A stretch of DNA of 64,000 bases. It comes from Mermis nigrescens. Lineage: Eukaryota; Nematoda; Enoplea; Mermithida; Mermithidae. The stretch is taken from contig JAVLUZ010000142.1 of NCBI GenBank assembly GCA_036768485.1, forward strand, positions 23,243,436 to 23,307,435, given 5' to 3'. Each line of letters starts with the position of its first letter. Position 1 is the stretch's first letter. Positions 54,143 to 64,000 of this stretch are shown here, in pieces. The position numbers and the translations under genes are program-made. The notes under the pieces were generated by a model. It was given only the letters and a program-made list of their open reading frames with translations. It made no database searches and was not told the origin of the DNA.

Positions 54143-54720
54143 AAGGTAAATAAATTAGGCATGCTGTTAGTTATAAAAGAAACAAAAAGACGCGAGAAAT
54201 AGTATACACACATGTACATAAAAAGTACATAAAATTATATTATGAGAAATTACGGGTTTTACGAGGCGCAAGAGTTCAAGTGAAACGAGAGAAGTAAGCA
54301 GGAGTATATGCAGGATAAATACACAAAAAACGTGAAAAGTCATATAAACAGGCGAGGTCATCAGAGAGGAACTAGGTTGCTACAGTTTCGTGCCTTTAAT
54401 CCTCTGACTGTCACTGCAACCTAGCGGCACCAGTCTAGGCGGCTAGAGTGCCTCTCAACTCAACGAACAACAACCAAAAGGAAATGCAAACAAAAACACG
54501 AAAATTATTTATAGAAAATCTAGTCAATGTGCCCCTACTTTGGTATTTTCAGGATAATGCTGCACATGACCAAAAAAACTAGGCGAACGCGAGAAATTTT
54601 AGAAAATCTCAGTCAATGTGCCCCTACTTTGGTATTTTCGGGTTAATGCTGCGCATTGACAAAAAACAAGGCGAACAAGAGAGAGAAAACGAAAGGAAAA
54701 AAATTAGGTACCCGTGTATC

Positions 54721-54896
54721 CAGAAGCGGATTTAGGGGGGCGAGTCATCGGCCCAAAAAAAGTGCACAAAATTAAGCATTTTTGAGCGATTTTTAGCGAT
54801 TTTCGGGTTAAAACGCCTAATTTTTCCGCCCAAGTCAGGGTTCCGCCCCTCCTTAGGGGTACCGCCCCCCTTAGGAAAATCCTAGATCCGCCACTG
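54721..54896. mobile_element. 176-bp MITE with 8-bp target-site duplication
   Basis: Exact direct repeats CGTGTATC at 54713-54720 and 54897-54904. Ends CAGAAGCGGATTTAGG and CCTAGATCCGCCACTG are inverted. Nested in the Penelope-like element. Confidence 0.75.
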
Positions 54897-55022
54897 CGTG
54901 TATCCAACCAACCAAGACTTATACGTTACAAAACTAAATAATAAGATCAACGCGGCGTACACTAATATCCACGACAAATGCATACACTACAACGCACAAT
55001 AGTTAAGTGAAGCTACTTATTC

Positions 55023-55812
55023 GATTGTGTCCCGATTCTCCGACCGTCCCGATTTTCCGCCTAATGCTAAAAGAGTATTTTTTAAATTCGCGAGAATCTC
55101 GTTTCTCCGACCGTCCCGATTCTCCACCCGTCCCGATTCTCCGACCATCCCGATTCTCCAATCATGGTAAGATTTGACAAGTTTTGACTACGACTGCATT
55201 GCACGATTTATAATGCAGTACCTACGAACGCATCCCACGCATGTACATAACATGCATATATGTGTTTTGCGTACAGATATGTACATACAAATATACATTA
55301 TTTATATACTTTGATGTAACTTCTGTTTATTCTCACTTTTTAAGGTCAAAATGAAACGAATAATTGTAATGTCAGACAAAAAGATTACTTTCAATTTTAC
55401 TGAATGACAAAAATAATACGTTATGAAAAAAATTCGTAAAATTAAATATTAATTCAATCTCTAATTAAGTCCTTTATTACATGTATGTGCAACCGCTATT
55501 CAGCAGTTGATTGACATGTGGTTTATGCCACCTGTCATATTTGAAATTGTAGTCGGAGAATCGGGAAAAGTCGGAGAATCGGGACGGACGGAGAATCGGG
55601 ACGGACGGTGAATTGGGACGGTCGGAGAATCGAGACGGTCGGAGAATCGGGATGGTCGGAGAATCGGGACGGTCGGAGAAACGAGATTTACGCGAATCTT
55701 AAAATAACCTCTCTTAGCATTAGGCGGAGAATCGGGACGGTCGGAAAATCGGGAAAGTCGGAGAATCGGGACGGTCGGAGAATAGGGACGGTCGGAGAAT
55801 CGGGACAGAGCG
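55023..55812. mobile_element. 790-bp foldback element with 17-bp minisatellite arms (FB1)
   Basis: Exact 8-bp direct repeats ACTTATTC at 55015-55022 and 55813-55820. Both arms are arrays of a 17-bp unit CCCGATTCTCCGACCGT, forward at 55031-55165 and inverted at 55553-55806. Each arm also has a TTAGCATTAGGCGG-type spacer. The 390-bp centre is AT-rich with no gene. Confidence 0.8.
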
Positions 55813-55864
55813 ACTTATTCATGCGCATAATGCAGGAAGCAGCGTCCTAACAGCGATGATAAAA

Positions 55865-57330
55865 TCAAAATGGTCTTAAACAGTTTTGAATATAAGAATG
55901 CGCTGGAAAATCAGAAAGGTCGCTGTTGGAAAATTTGAAGAATTTTTGGCGCATGATTTTAACATTATAGCCCTGTTTTTGCAATTTAAGTAACAGATGA
56001 TTCACGCGCGCTTTGAAAAATTCTTCTTTAGAGCAAAGACGCGCAAAACGATGGAGCTGACTTAAAAAAACGGCATACAAAAAACCTTTAGGTACGTTAG
56101 AGTCTGAAAAAGGGAAATTAACAATAGGAAATCGAAATTGTTCTCTTTTGTCAAAAATCGTGTAAGAAATCGGTGTAGAAAGATTAATTTCGACGTCTAA
56201 ATAACTAACTTTTTGAGCAGAAAAGTTTCCGTGACATTTAATGATTTTGGTAAATCTCTTGATGTAATCACGAAAATTTGAAATATTTATAGCCGCGATG
56301 TCATCAATGTAACGAGTTACGTTATTAAAACAATAAGCAGAGTCATTATTTTTAGGCGATGATAGGAATTTATATTCGCAGTAGAAAAGGAAAAGATCCG
56401 CCAAAAGTGGAGAATAATTAGATCCCATCGGGATGCCAATTTTTTGATGAAAAATTTTACTTCCAAAATTAACGAATGAATTTTGGATCAAAAATTTAAG
56501 ACTTTTTGTAAAAGTGTCAAAGTCAAAAGTGAAATAAGACTTTTTATCCGATGGAGAAGAACTCCAGTATGATTCGAAACCGTTAGTACATAAAAATTTA
56601 TTCTTTTCAAAGGGTTTCTCCAGGAAATCAAAAGAAGTGGAAATAACTTCATTTCGCGGAAGAGATGTGCAAAGCGTCGAAAAATCGAATGTGTTAATCG
56701 ATTTAATGTTTTTAATTGATTCTAATTTCTTAACGAAAGAAAATGAATTATTGATAGACCAAAATCTGTTAATTCGAGAATTTCTAAAAATGGCTTTACA
56801 ATAGTTTCTCCCAGAAACGACGGACTAACTTGAAGCCTTCAGTAACTAGCGACGAAATGAAAGTAGTAGAACAATTTTTAGCCGAAGTAATAAACCTGGA
56901 TTTATAGGGAATTTTGTGTAATTTTGGAATCCAATACATAAAAGGTAGTTTTTTGTTGAGACGTCTCTCGCTAACAGGTACGGAAAACTTAAAAAAAATT
57001 TTCTGAAACTGAATATGGTCAAAGATAATGTTTTCTTCACTCGTGTTAGATAAAACGTAGGTGACCACTAGAGGATAGGGACGGAGATGAAAAATAGCCT
57101 AACTCCCCACAAAGAACGGACAAATAATGATGCTTACATATGATAACTAAGTTATTACTAGCCTTATCTGCGACGGTGATGACAAAATGATCATGTAAAT
57201 TCTTAAGTTTCTCTTTAACTATAGTTTTACCGAGGAGAGAATTAGAAAAGGAAGGAAAATTTGATTTTTAAGTTTATGAATTCTTTGTGAAACAACTTGT
57301 TTTATTCGATTTTTCCAGTCAAACAGCGAA
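55865..57330 (-). pseudogene. Reverse transcriptase of the Penelope-like element
   Basis: Motifs in order on the minus strand: VADKASNNLVIICK (about 57170), PFMYWIPKLHKIP and RFITSAKNCST (57068-56796), TFDFSTL, GIPMGSNYSPLLADLFLFY and the catalytic RYIDDI (56491-55865). The last about 315 codons are open; a frameshift near 56800 and others upstream break the ORF. Confidence 0.8.
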
Positions 57331-58084
57331 GAAGCAGGGGCTTTTTCTCGTTTGGCCCAATTTATGACAAAATTATCGAGAGCATGAAAAATGTCATTTT
57401 CACAAACATCCCAATTAATACGAGGAGTTTCACGGAAATTAGACCTTTATTGAAAAGTGAAATTAAGTCAGGATCCCCAATGAGGCTAAATCGCCAGTAA
57501 TGACATGACCACATGGTTGATAAACATATGGGGATGAATGACAATAACAGGGCGGAATGACACAGTTGATGAAAATTCTTCGACGACTTGTCTATAATTT
57601 AATATCTTTGATCTAATGGGTTGAGTTAAACGATATGTAACGACAGGAGGATCTTGACATTTGAAATTAGGAGGAACGAGCTAAGTAACGCATTTTGGAT
57701 GAAAAATCGAGGGCAAGTTGATAATGTCAAAACCTTTATTCTTAAAAGTAAGTCGAAAAAAGCCAGGAGTATAATCAATTTTCATCGACGAGACGGGCTT
57801 ATAGAGCCTATAATAAGAAATTGCGGAAATTATGTCAAAACATCGTTTTCGTTGTACGAAAATTCATGGGTGGATAATGAAACAACGTTTTCACGTAAGG
57901 ATTTGAGATTTTTTAAAGAAAGACCAAAAATAGGTTTGCGTAAATTGAAAATCCCATTTTCAGAATCTAATATTTCGCAACATTCATCGAAAGAAGGATA
58001 ATGATCAATCTTAATGATGACGGTTTTTGTGACCATGACCACGATGATTACGCTGAGTACGGAACTCATAGCTAAAATGAGGGG

Positions 58085-58441
58085 CTTGCTCAGTGCCATT
58101 CATGGAAATATTGCCAAAACCAGTAATATTGTCATTTAAGCCGAAAGGGAAGATAGTTTGGAGTGATTTAATCCAGAAAAGTTCCCTTTTAAGAATATCA
58201 GATGGGTCTGAGACAAGTTCTAAAAATTGTATTTTCAAATCCATGAATGAATGATTAGGTTGGTTGAAATGAGAGACCAAAGGAGTTGGAAAGTTTATTT
58301 TCCTTTATTTTATTCCGATGACCATTTAAGCGACTCCAAGGGATTGACTAGTATGGCCAACATATTGCAGACCACATACTTTACATGAAATTAAATAGAT
58401 GATATTATTGGATGTGCAAGACAAGTTAGATGAACTAATAA
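58085..58441 (-). pseudogene. GIY-YIG nuclease domain of the Penelope-like element
   Basis: In frame: CTSNNIIYLISCKVCGLQYV then GHTSQSL (the Y-x(n)-YVG pair of GIY-YIG). After a 1-nt shift LNGHRNKI, after another VSHFNQPNHSFMDLK and RELFWIKSLQTIFPFGLN. The Cys pair before YVG and the H-F / H-S region fit the zinc-binding insert of this clade. At least two frameshifts. Confidence 0.7.
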
Positions 58442-58521
58442 CATGAAAGGAACTCCTTTTTTCCTGCCAATTCTAAATTATTCGTAGCTTCATTCTTTAT
58501 ACGATTTAATTTCAACTTTAG

Positions 58522-58634
58522 TCCAATGCAACGTTGGTGGAAAGCCGCTGGAGTTGCATAAAAGTGTAGAAGTTTCGGCCAAGGACCAATTGAAACAAGC
58601 ACTTGCTAAGTCTGTTGTCGGTGGCATAGCGCAG
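58522..58634 (+). pseudogene. Copy of exon 25 with 39-bp deletion
   Basis: Same acceptor and donor as 36964-37115. Lacks the vWFA strand VDVIFIVDNRECL. Confidence 0.8.
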
Positions 58635-59087
58635 GTATGACTTATTATTTCGGATTTATGAACTTTTGCATTAGACACCCTTAACTTTTGCCAAACTTTT
58701 CTAAAAATCTGGATCCTCATTGGTTGTCATAGGCAAAGTTGTAGCTTCGCTACGAAGTGTTTCATAAGCTATCAGCTAACACATTTGGACACAATACTAG
58801 TAATGGTATCGGCATCTTATATTTTTAATTGCAGACGTTGCTATTAACATTAGTATATTTTGATTCGCGAAGTCTTTTAAATTTTTTTATTCGCCTTTTG
58901 CGTATTCATTTGAAAAACGTTGAAATTAATAATCACTATGACTATTAAAAATAATTATAATAATTGTAAATAATAGGTATTCACTAATAAGGCTTCCAAT
59001 TCATAAGTAAATTAGCTGATTTCGATTAATAATTATGTAAGGATTATTGATTATTTTTTATGTTAATTATTTATCATTATTCAATAC

Positions 59088-59126
59088 TATTGATATTATT
59101 ATTATTGTTGTTATTATTGTTATTGC

Positions 59127-59220
<94 letters not shown>

Positions 59221-59255
59221 GTTAATTATTGCTATTATTATTATTATTATTATTA
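59088..59255. repeat. ATT microsatellite, unit 2 copy
   Basis: Homologous position to 37556-37711. Produces the spurious poly-Ile, poly-Leu and poly-Asn frames. Confidence 0.9.
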
Positions 59256-59319
59256 TTAATTTTTGTTTGCACGTTTTTTTCCAAATTTTACAAGATTTAA
59301 TCGTGTACGTATTATCTAG

Positions 59320-59610
59320 AAAGTTGAAAGCAATCTGCAAAAAGGTGGGTTTAACACCCGTTTCGGCCTCGTGGGCATAAATGGCAAGGGCCTGCACGAA
59401 AGTCCCACTTTCCACACTGGCAAAGGCGCGGTGAGTTTCGGCGCAGCCGATTTGCAGGCGGCCATTTCCAAATTTGCGTTCGATGAGCCAGCCCTCACTC
59501 TGAAAAGTAACCTCGACGTTTTGGATTACATCAGCGAACATTACCCTTTCAGAGCAGCTAGCCGAAAATTGTTAGTGCTTTTCACGTGCAGCAATTGCGT
59601 CTCTCTTGAG
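59320..59610 (+). pseudogene. Copy of exon 26, intact frame
   Basis: 291 nt, the same length as 37774-38064, with very few differences (for example Thr to Ser in DYISEHYPFRA). Confidence 0.8.
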
Positions 59611-60626
59611 GTATCATTCATTGAAAGAGTATTCGCGTATTATTTGTACCCACGTAGGCTTTAATCTATATAGCGTGGACGGGTCAGGCCGGCTCCAGTG
59701 AGGTAACCCGGCTAAAGATGCTTGAAAACATCGGTAATTAAGGTCAAAATGGCGTAACGATATACTTAATCGACAGTTTCTGGTCGATTTGAAGCTTTTA
59801 TTAACAAGAATGTTGGAATATTTGTTCGTTTTTGACTTTAATTTGGCCTTTATTTTAGGCAGAAAATGTTTACTTTTAGTCCTTCTAAAATGGTCTGGAC
59901 TCTAAACTTCTCTCACATGCGTGTCTGTACGTGAGTCTGGTTTTGGGTAGGTATTACTGAATTCGGAAGTACAGAGACAAAATCTTTTCTAACAAAATGA
60001 AAGAATGTATTATATCAATGAACGAAAAATTTATTTCCGCCGCAGCTGCGCGGCACAGCTTAGATCAAAAAATAAGAACTACTTATCTTTTCATGCGACC
60101 CTATCGATCTGATTAAGTTTATTCAATTTTACTACTGCACAACTTGTATTTTTAACTCGTGATCATGGGCATCGAAGAAAAAGGATATTTTTTTAAAAAA
60201 TTCAATATTAGTCTTAAGCAGGTACAACTTAACACGACATACTTTAGTTTTTGTTTTTTTCTAAATTAAGTTTAATACTTTTTGTAACGTTTTTTAACTT
60301 GACTTGATTTACAATTATTTTGCTATTATTTTCTAATTGTGACTCGCATTCCAACTTGGAAATTGGTCTTAAATCGAATTATTTGAAGGTGAAAATCGCT
60401 TCTACTGCGAAGTATAAACATCGATGGGAAGACAATCAACGAGTAAAATATGGAATTTTTATTGAATTGAGAGAATACCAAAATGCTATCATTACTTCAA
60501 ATCTAGCAAATTCACTCTGATTGCAATAATGCAGTCCCCTATATTTTCAAACTATTTGCATGATATAACAGTCCATTCAGGTTATTATTCTTCATTAAGT
60601 TAACTTATTACGATTTACAAACGAAG

Positions 60627-60708
60627 TTGCTCGGTCAAAGTTATTCTCTGCACGTAGTAACGACTCAGAAGATTGAACTTTCGGGCGATCCAAAGGGAAA
60701 CTTCATTG
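60627..60708 (+). pseudogene. Copy of exon 27
   Basis: 82 nt with both splice sites. Substitutions change VSGDSKG to LSGDPKG. Confidence 0.75.
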
Positions 60709-60778
60709 GTAATCGTGATAAAATTTTTATTTATTCCACTTGGATGACTGCGTTCTAATTCTTTTTTTCATTCGCCAG

Positions 60779-60922
60779 AATTCCGATGCACACACGTTCT
60801 TTAGTCAAGATATGAAAGAAGATCCTAAAGCCAGGGAAAATTTAGTCGAACCGTATGACTCGTAAAAGGCACCGTGTTGGCTCAAGAAACGAATGGAACT
60901 GTTTTTAGCATATCTGATAAGA
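60779..60922 (+). pseudogene. Copy of exon 28, frameshifted
   Basis: AATTCCGATG replaces GATTCGATG (+1 nt) and GACTCGTAAAAGGCACC replaces GACTCGTGCACC (+5 nt). Stops appear between the two. Confidence 0.8.
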
Positions 60923-61856
60923 ACGTAAGGGATGCCAAAGCTTGTATTTACATATTTAATCTGTCATATTTTTATATGTTCGTATTATAGTTAATCAAAT
61001 TTATTAGGTGAACTCCAAACGTAGAGTAAAGAGTTTGAGGTTGCTTTAGGATCTCAGCCTAAACCAACTCAAACAAAGATGTTAGATTAGAAAGATATAG
61101 CTTTATTGTCAGATTTCATGTTGTTCGGATCGATAGTTCTACGCTAAACTTTTCAAACGGCTAGTTTACTTTTTTAATAAAAAAGTGGATGAATAAGTAC
61201 TAAAGGAAATATGTCTAAAAGGCACGTCTAAGGTAGCAGAAAACTCAGAAAAAGTTTTATCGTTTCGCTCGTTTTTACTATTGCAATTCAATACGCCTGT
61301 TGAATAGATTGTTGTTTGAGCCAAATGTTTTGCTAAATACCTATGGACAATTCAGCGATCTAATTACAATTATTAAATGGTTTTCGAGTGTTGTCAAGAG
61401 ATCGTCATTGATCGCTAAAAAATTTTGGTAATGTGATTCAACCCGATTTTAAATTCAGTGTAACATACTTGCATCAAAATTTTCCTTGATTTTTTTTAAT
61501 CCATGTTTTCATTGATTTGATAGTTTTTTTTGATAATTTTTTGTCTTTCTACTATCCAAGATAGACAATTTAGAAAGAGTGAAACCTGTGCATTTCGGCG
61601 TTTAGGCAATTTTGACCTCCAATCGAAAATAGGCCAGATTTTTGCTGAAACTTTTAGAAAAACGGAATATGCTTAAAAACGTGCATTTTTATGAATGAAC
61701 GAAGCATTTTAGCGTATTTAAAGGGCTCAGCCATTGTAAGAACATTTGGACTGACTAGAAAATTTAGGAAATTTAGGCTCCCGGTAGCCATTTTGATAAT
61801 TTCTTGAGAAGAAATATAATTTCGTTGCATTTTAATGTTATTCTTTTTTCGTGCAG

Positions 61857-62005
61857 AGCTTGAGTCCAGTGAGCGCTGGTTTGGCAAAAGCTCTGACCGC
61901 AACAGCAGAAGGCAACGAGTGCTATTCTTGCGAATGTATAAGCCACGATTTCTTTCCCTAAAACAAATTGCATGCGTTGCTATCCTCCAAAAACCAGTAG
62001 CTCTG
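61857..62005 (+). pseudogene. Copy of exon 29 with premature stop
   Basis: TTCTTTCCCTAAAACAAATT replaces TTCTTTCCAAAAACGAATT, giving an in-frame TAA within the Cys cluster. Confidence 0.8.
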
Positions 62006-62220
62006 GTAAGATTGCAGTCATTTTACTCATACATGTAACGGCTCGGGAACTCCGGGAGGGGGGTTTCCCGGCCATTTTATGGGTGGGAGCTTAAAATGAC
62101 TCATGAAGCGTCTGAAAATTTTGACATAATTATTCAAATGTTTAACTCAAATTTAGCTGTTTTGAAGGCGAAAATTACACAAAAACAAATCAGGTGCGAA
62201 TAATAAATGATAACTCAATA

Positions 62221-62590
<370 letters not shown>

Positions 62591-62767
62591 TAAAGATGAT
62601 TATTATTATTAAAAATTAATGATTAATTTTATTAATTAATAATTAAATACTTTAATACATTTAAAGTATGCTAAAGTCTTTTTTGTCGGTCTTTCAAAAG
62701 GATTAAATAAAAACGATTCGTGCTTGTTTAATTTGTTATATTTTTGTACTTTTTCAAATATTTTCAG

Positions 62768-62839
62768 ACGTCGGACCAATCGGGTTTCTTTAACAATCCG
62801 TTTCAGAAGATCGCCAAATTACAAAAGAAAACACCATAA
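62768..62839 (+). pseudogene. Copy of exon 30
   Basis: 72 nt, identical in layout to 41937-42008, ending CCA TAA. Confidence 0.75.
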
Positions 62840-63014
62840 GGTTGCGATTGAGAAATATCAATGACTCTTGCATTAATATGCATAGATACTTTGCTTATCT
62901 AGATATTAATAATTCAATATTATCAAGTTATTGTGTCCTTTATGAAATAAATTTGAGATTAGATCATAGCAAAGCACTTCGTAACATAAATCAGAATAAA
63001 CAGATGCATTTATC

Positions 63015-64000
63015 GATTGTGTCTCAACAGCCCCACTAGTCCCAACAGCCCCACCGTCCCAACAGCCCCACCAATAGTCCCAACAGCCCCACCAGTCCCA
63101 AGCAGCCCCACCAGTCCCAACAGCCCCACCGTCCCAACAGCCCCAACCGTCCCGGCAGTCCCCACCGTCAATCCCAACTGCCCCTCTCGTCCCAACAGCC
63201 CCACCAGTCCCAACAGCCCCACCGTCCCAACAGCCCCACCAATAATCCCAATAACCCCACCAATCCCAACAGCCCCACCAATCCCAACAGCCCCACCGTC
63301 CCAACAGCCCCACTATCCCAACAGCCTCACCGTCCCAACAGCCCCACCAATAATCCCAACAGCCCCACCAGTCCCAAGAACCCCACCAGTCCCAACAGTC
63401 CCACCCCACCAATAATCCAACAGCCCCACCAATCCCAACAGCCCCACTAATCCCAAAGCAACAGCCCCACCAATCCCAACAGCCATCACCAATCCCAACA
63501 GCCCCACCAATCCCAACAGATCCCACCGTCCCAACAGCCCCACCATCCGAACAGCCCTACCGCTCCCAACAGCCCCACCAGCATACGTGGGCAGCAAGAA
63601 AATTCTGGGGGTGCAAGAGTTTTCAAAGGTCAAAAAATGGCCTTAAAAATGGTGGTATGGCGAGGGAAAACACCATTTTTCGACGTTTCTCATCAAGCAC
63701 TATCCACTGGCATCAAAAAATTGCGAAAAAACAAAAAAAAAATCAAAAATTGAATTTGGGGTTATTTTGGTTTCTCGGGGGAAGCATATCCAAAACCCCC
63801 CCACGCCCAGTGGGTAAAGTGACCGAGAAATGTGCTAAACATAGAATTCTGGGGTCTACCATAATTTAGATTTCCAGAATTTCGGGTTGGGGGGTTAAAC
63901 TCTAAACATCCCCTCCCCCACGCTTATGTGTGGTTGGGACAGTGCGACTAGTTGGAATGGTAGGACTGCTGGAACGGTGGAACTGCTGGGATTCGGGGCT
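63015..64000. mobile_element. Second foldback element with 17-bp minisatellite arms (FB2), runs off the window
   Basis: Begins GATTGTGTCTC, matching the FB1 start GATTGTGTCCC. Left arm (63024-63590) is an array of CCCAACAGCCCCACCGT and 18-bp variants. An inverted relative of this unit appears at 63935-64000 (GGAACGGTGGAACTGCTGGG). A family E repeat (63590-63930) lies between. The expected left target duplication is CATTTATC (63007-63014). Confidence 0.65.
63590..63930 (+). repeat. Family E repeat inside FB2
   Basis: GGCAGCAAGAAAATTCTGGGG start, with AAACACCATTTTTCGACGTT and CATCAAAAAATTGC blocks that are the reverse complement of those at 47600-47870. Confidence 0.5.

Larger units (their letters stand above)
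54072..58450 (-). mobile_element. Penelope-like retroelement with N-terminal GIY-YIG (degenerate), carrying nested insertions
   Basis: Fills a gap between sequences that are contiguous in unit 1 (around 36885-36905), so it inserted after the duplication. Reading on the minus strand: GIY-YIG nuclease (58415 to about 58100), linker, reverse transcriptase (about 57330-55865), then about 1 kb of 3' sequence (with two nested elements) ending CATATTGATGACTTCCTG and an AAAT-type repeat. 5' end truncated. Canonical Penelope elements have GIY-YIG after RT; the order here is permuted, as known for the Naiad/Chlamys clade of Penelope-like elements. Frameshifts and stops make it inactive. Confidence 0.75.

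Noticed and set aside
55608..55850. 80-codon frame with repeated GESG-type residues
   Set aside because: Translation of the 17-bp minisatellite arm of FB1.
59060..59541. Poly-Leu, poly-Ile and poly-Asn open frames
   Set aside because: Translations of the ATT microsatellite on either strand; the flanking part of the minus frame is the antisense of the exon 26 copy.
63018..63590. Possible CRISPR array
   Set aside because: Units are contiguous 17-18 bp minisatellite repeats without unique spacers, in a eukaryotic genome.
62906..63633. Gly/Trp-rich and Pro-rich open frames of up to 206 codons
   Set aside because: They are the 17-18 bp minisatellite of FB2 read in several frames on both strands; no start context, no splice sites, no domain.

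Overview
This is eukaryotic nuclear DNA from an invertebrate: AT-rich and intron-dense, with GT-AG introns, ATT microsatellites, small foldback and MITE-like repeats and a degenerate Penelope-like retroelement. An arthropod or another protostome fits best. I cannot name the species.

Positions 228-42008 (+) hold the 3' two thirds of one very large gene for an apolipophorin-like large lipid transfer protein. I resolved 30 exons. With one uncertain junction (exon 9/10) their splice phases chain without a break to a stop at 42006-42008, giving 6357 coding nt (2118 residues in the window). The N-terminal lipid-transfer module lies upstream of base 1. In order, the window part has a long beta-strand-rich region (exons 1-15), an amphipathic helical region (exons 16-20), a von Willebrand factor D domain (exons 21-23), a cysteine-rich segment (exons 24-25), a vWFA-like domain lacking a normal MIDAS motif (exons 25-26), and a Cys-rich tail (exons 27-30).

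From 42 to 53 kb there is a 475-bp tandem repeat, then two paralogous minus-strand three-exon genes for small secreted cysteine-rich proteins that I do not recognise. The first (44903-46965) is intact. The second (50289-52738) has a frameshift and has lost the 5' part of its signal-peptide exon.

The region 35.56-52.74 kb is one unit of a direct tandem duplication of about 17.18 kb. The second unit starts at 52743 and runs past the right edge. It carries an orphan, mutated copy of apolipophorin exons 25-30 (58522-62839). The breakpoints lie in apolipophorin intron 24 and in the signal-peptide exon of the second secreted-protein gene. This explains why the apolipophorin copy decays in unit 2 and the secreted-protein copy decays in unit 1. 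After the duplication, unit 2 received a Penelope-like element with an N-terminal GIY-YIG (54.07-58.45 kb, minus strand), and two foldback elements with 17-bp minisatellite arms (55023-55812, and 63015 to beyond the window end).

The introns carry several families of 175-570 bp non-autonomous elements. Two copies of one family inserted exactly at splice sites, so that their target-site duplications copied a splice donor (intron 18) and a splice acceptor (intron 22).
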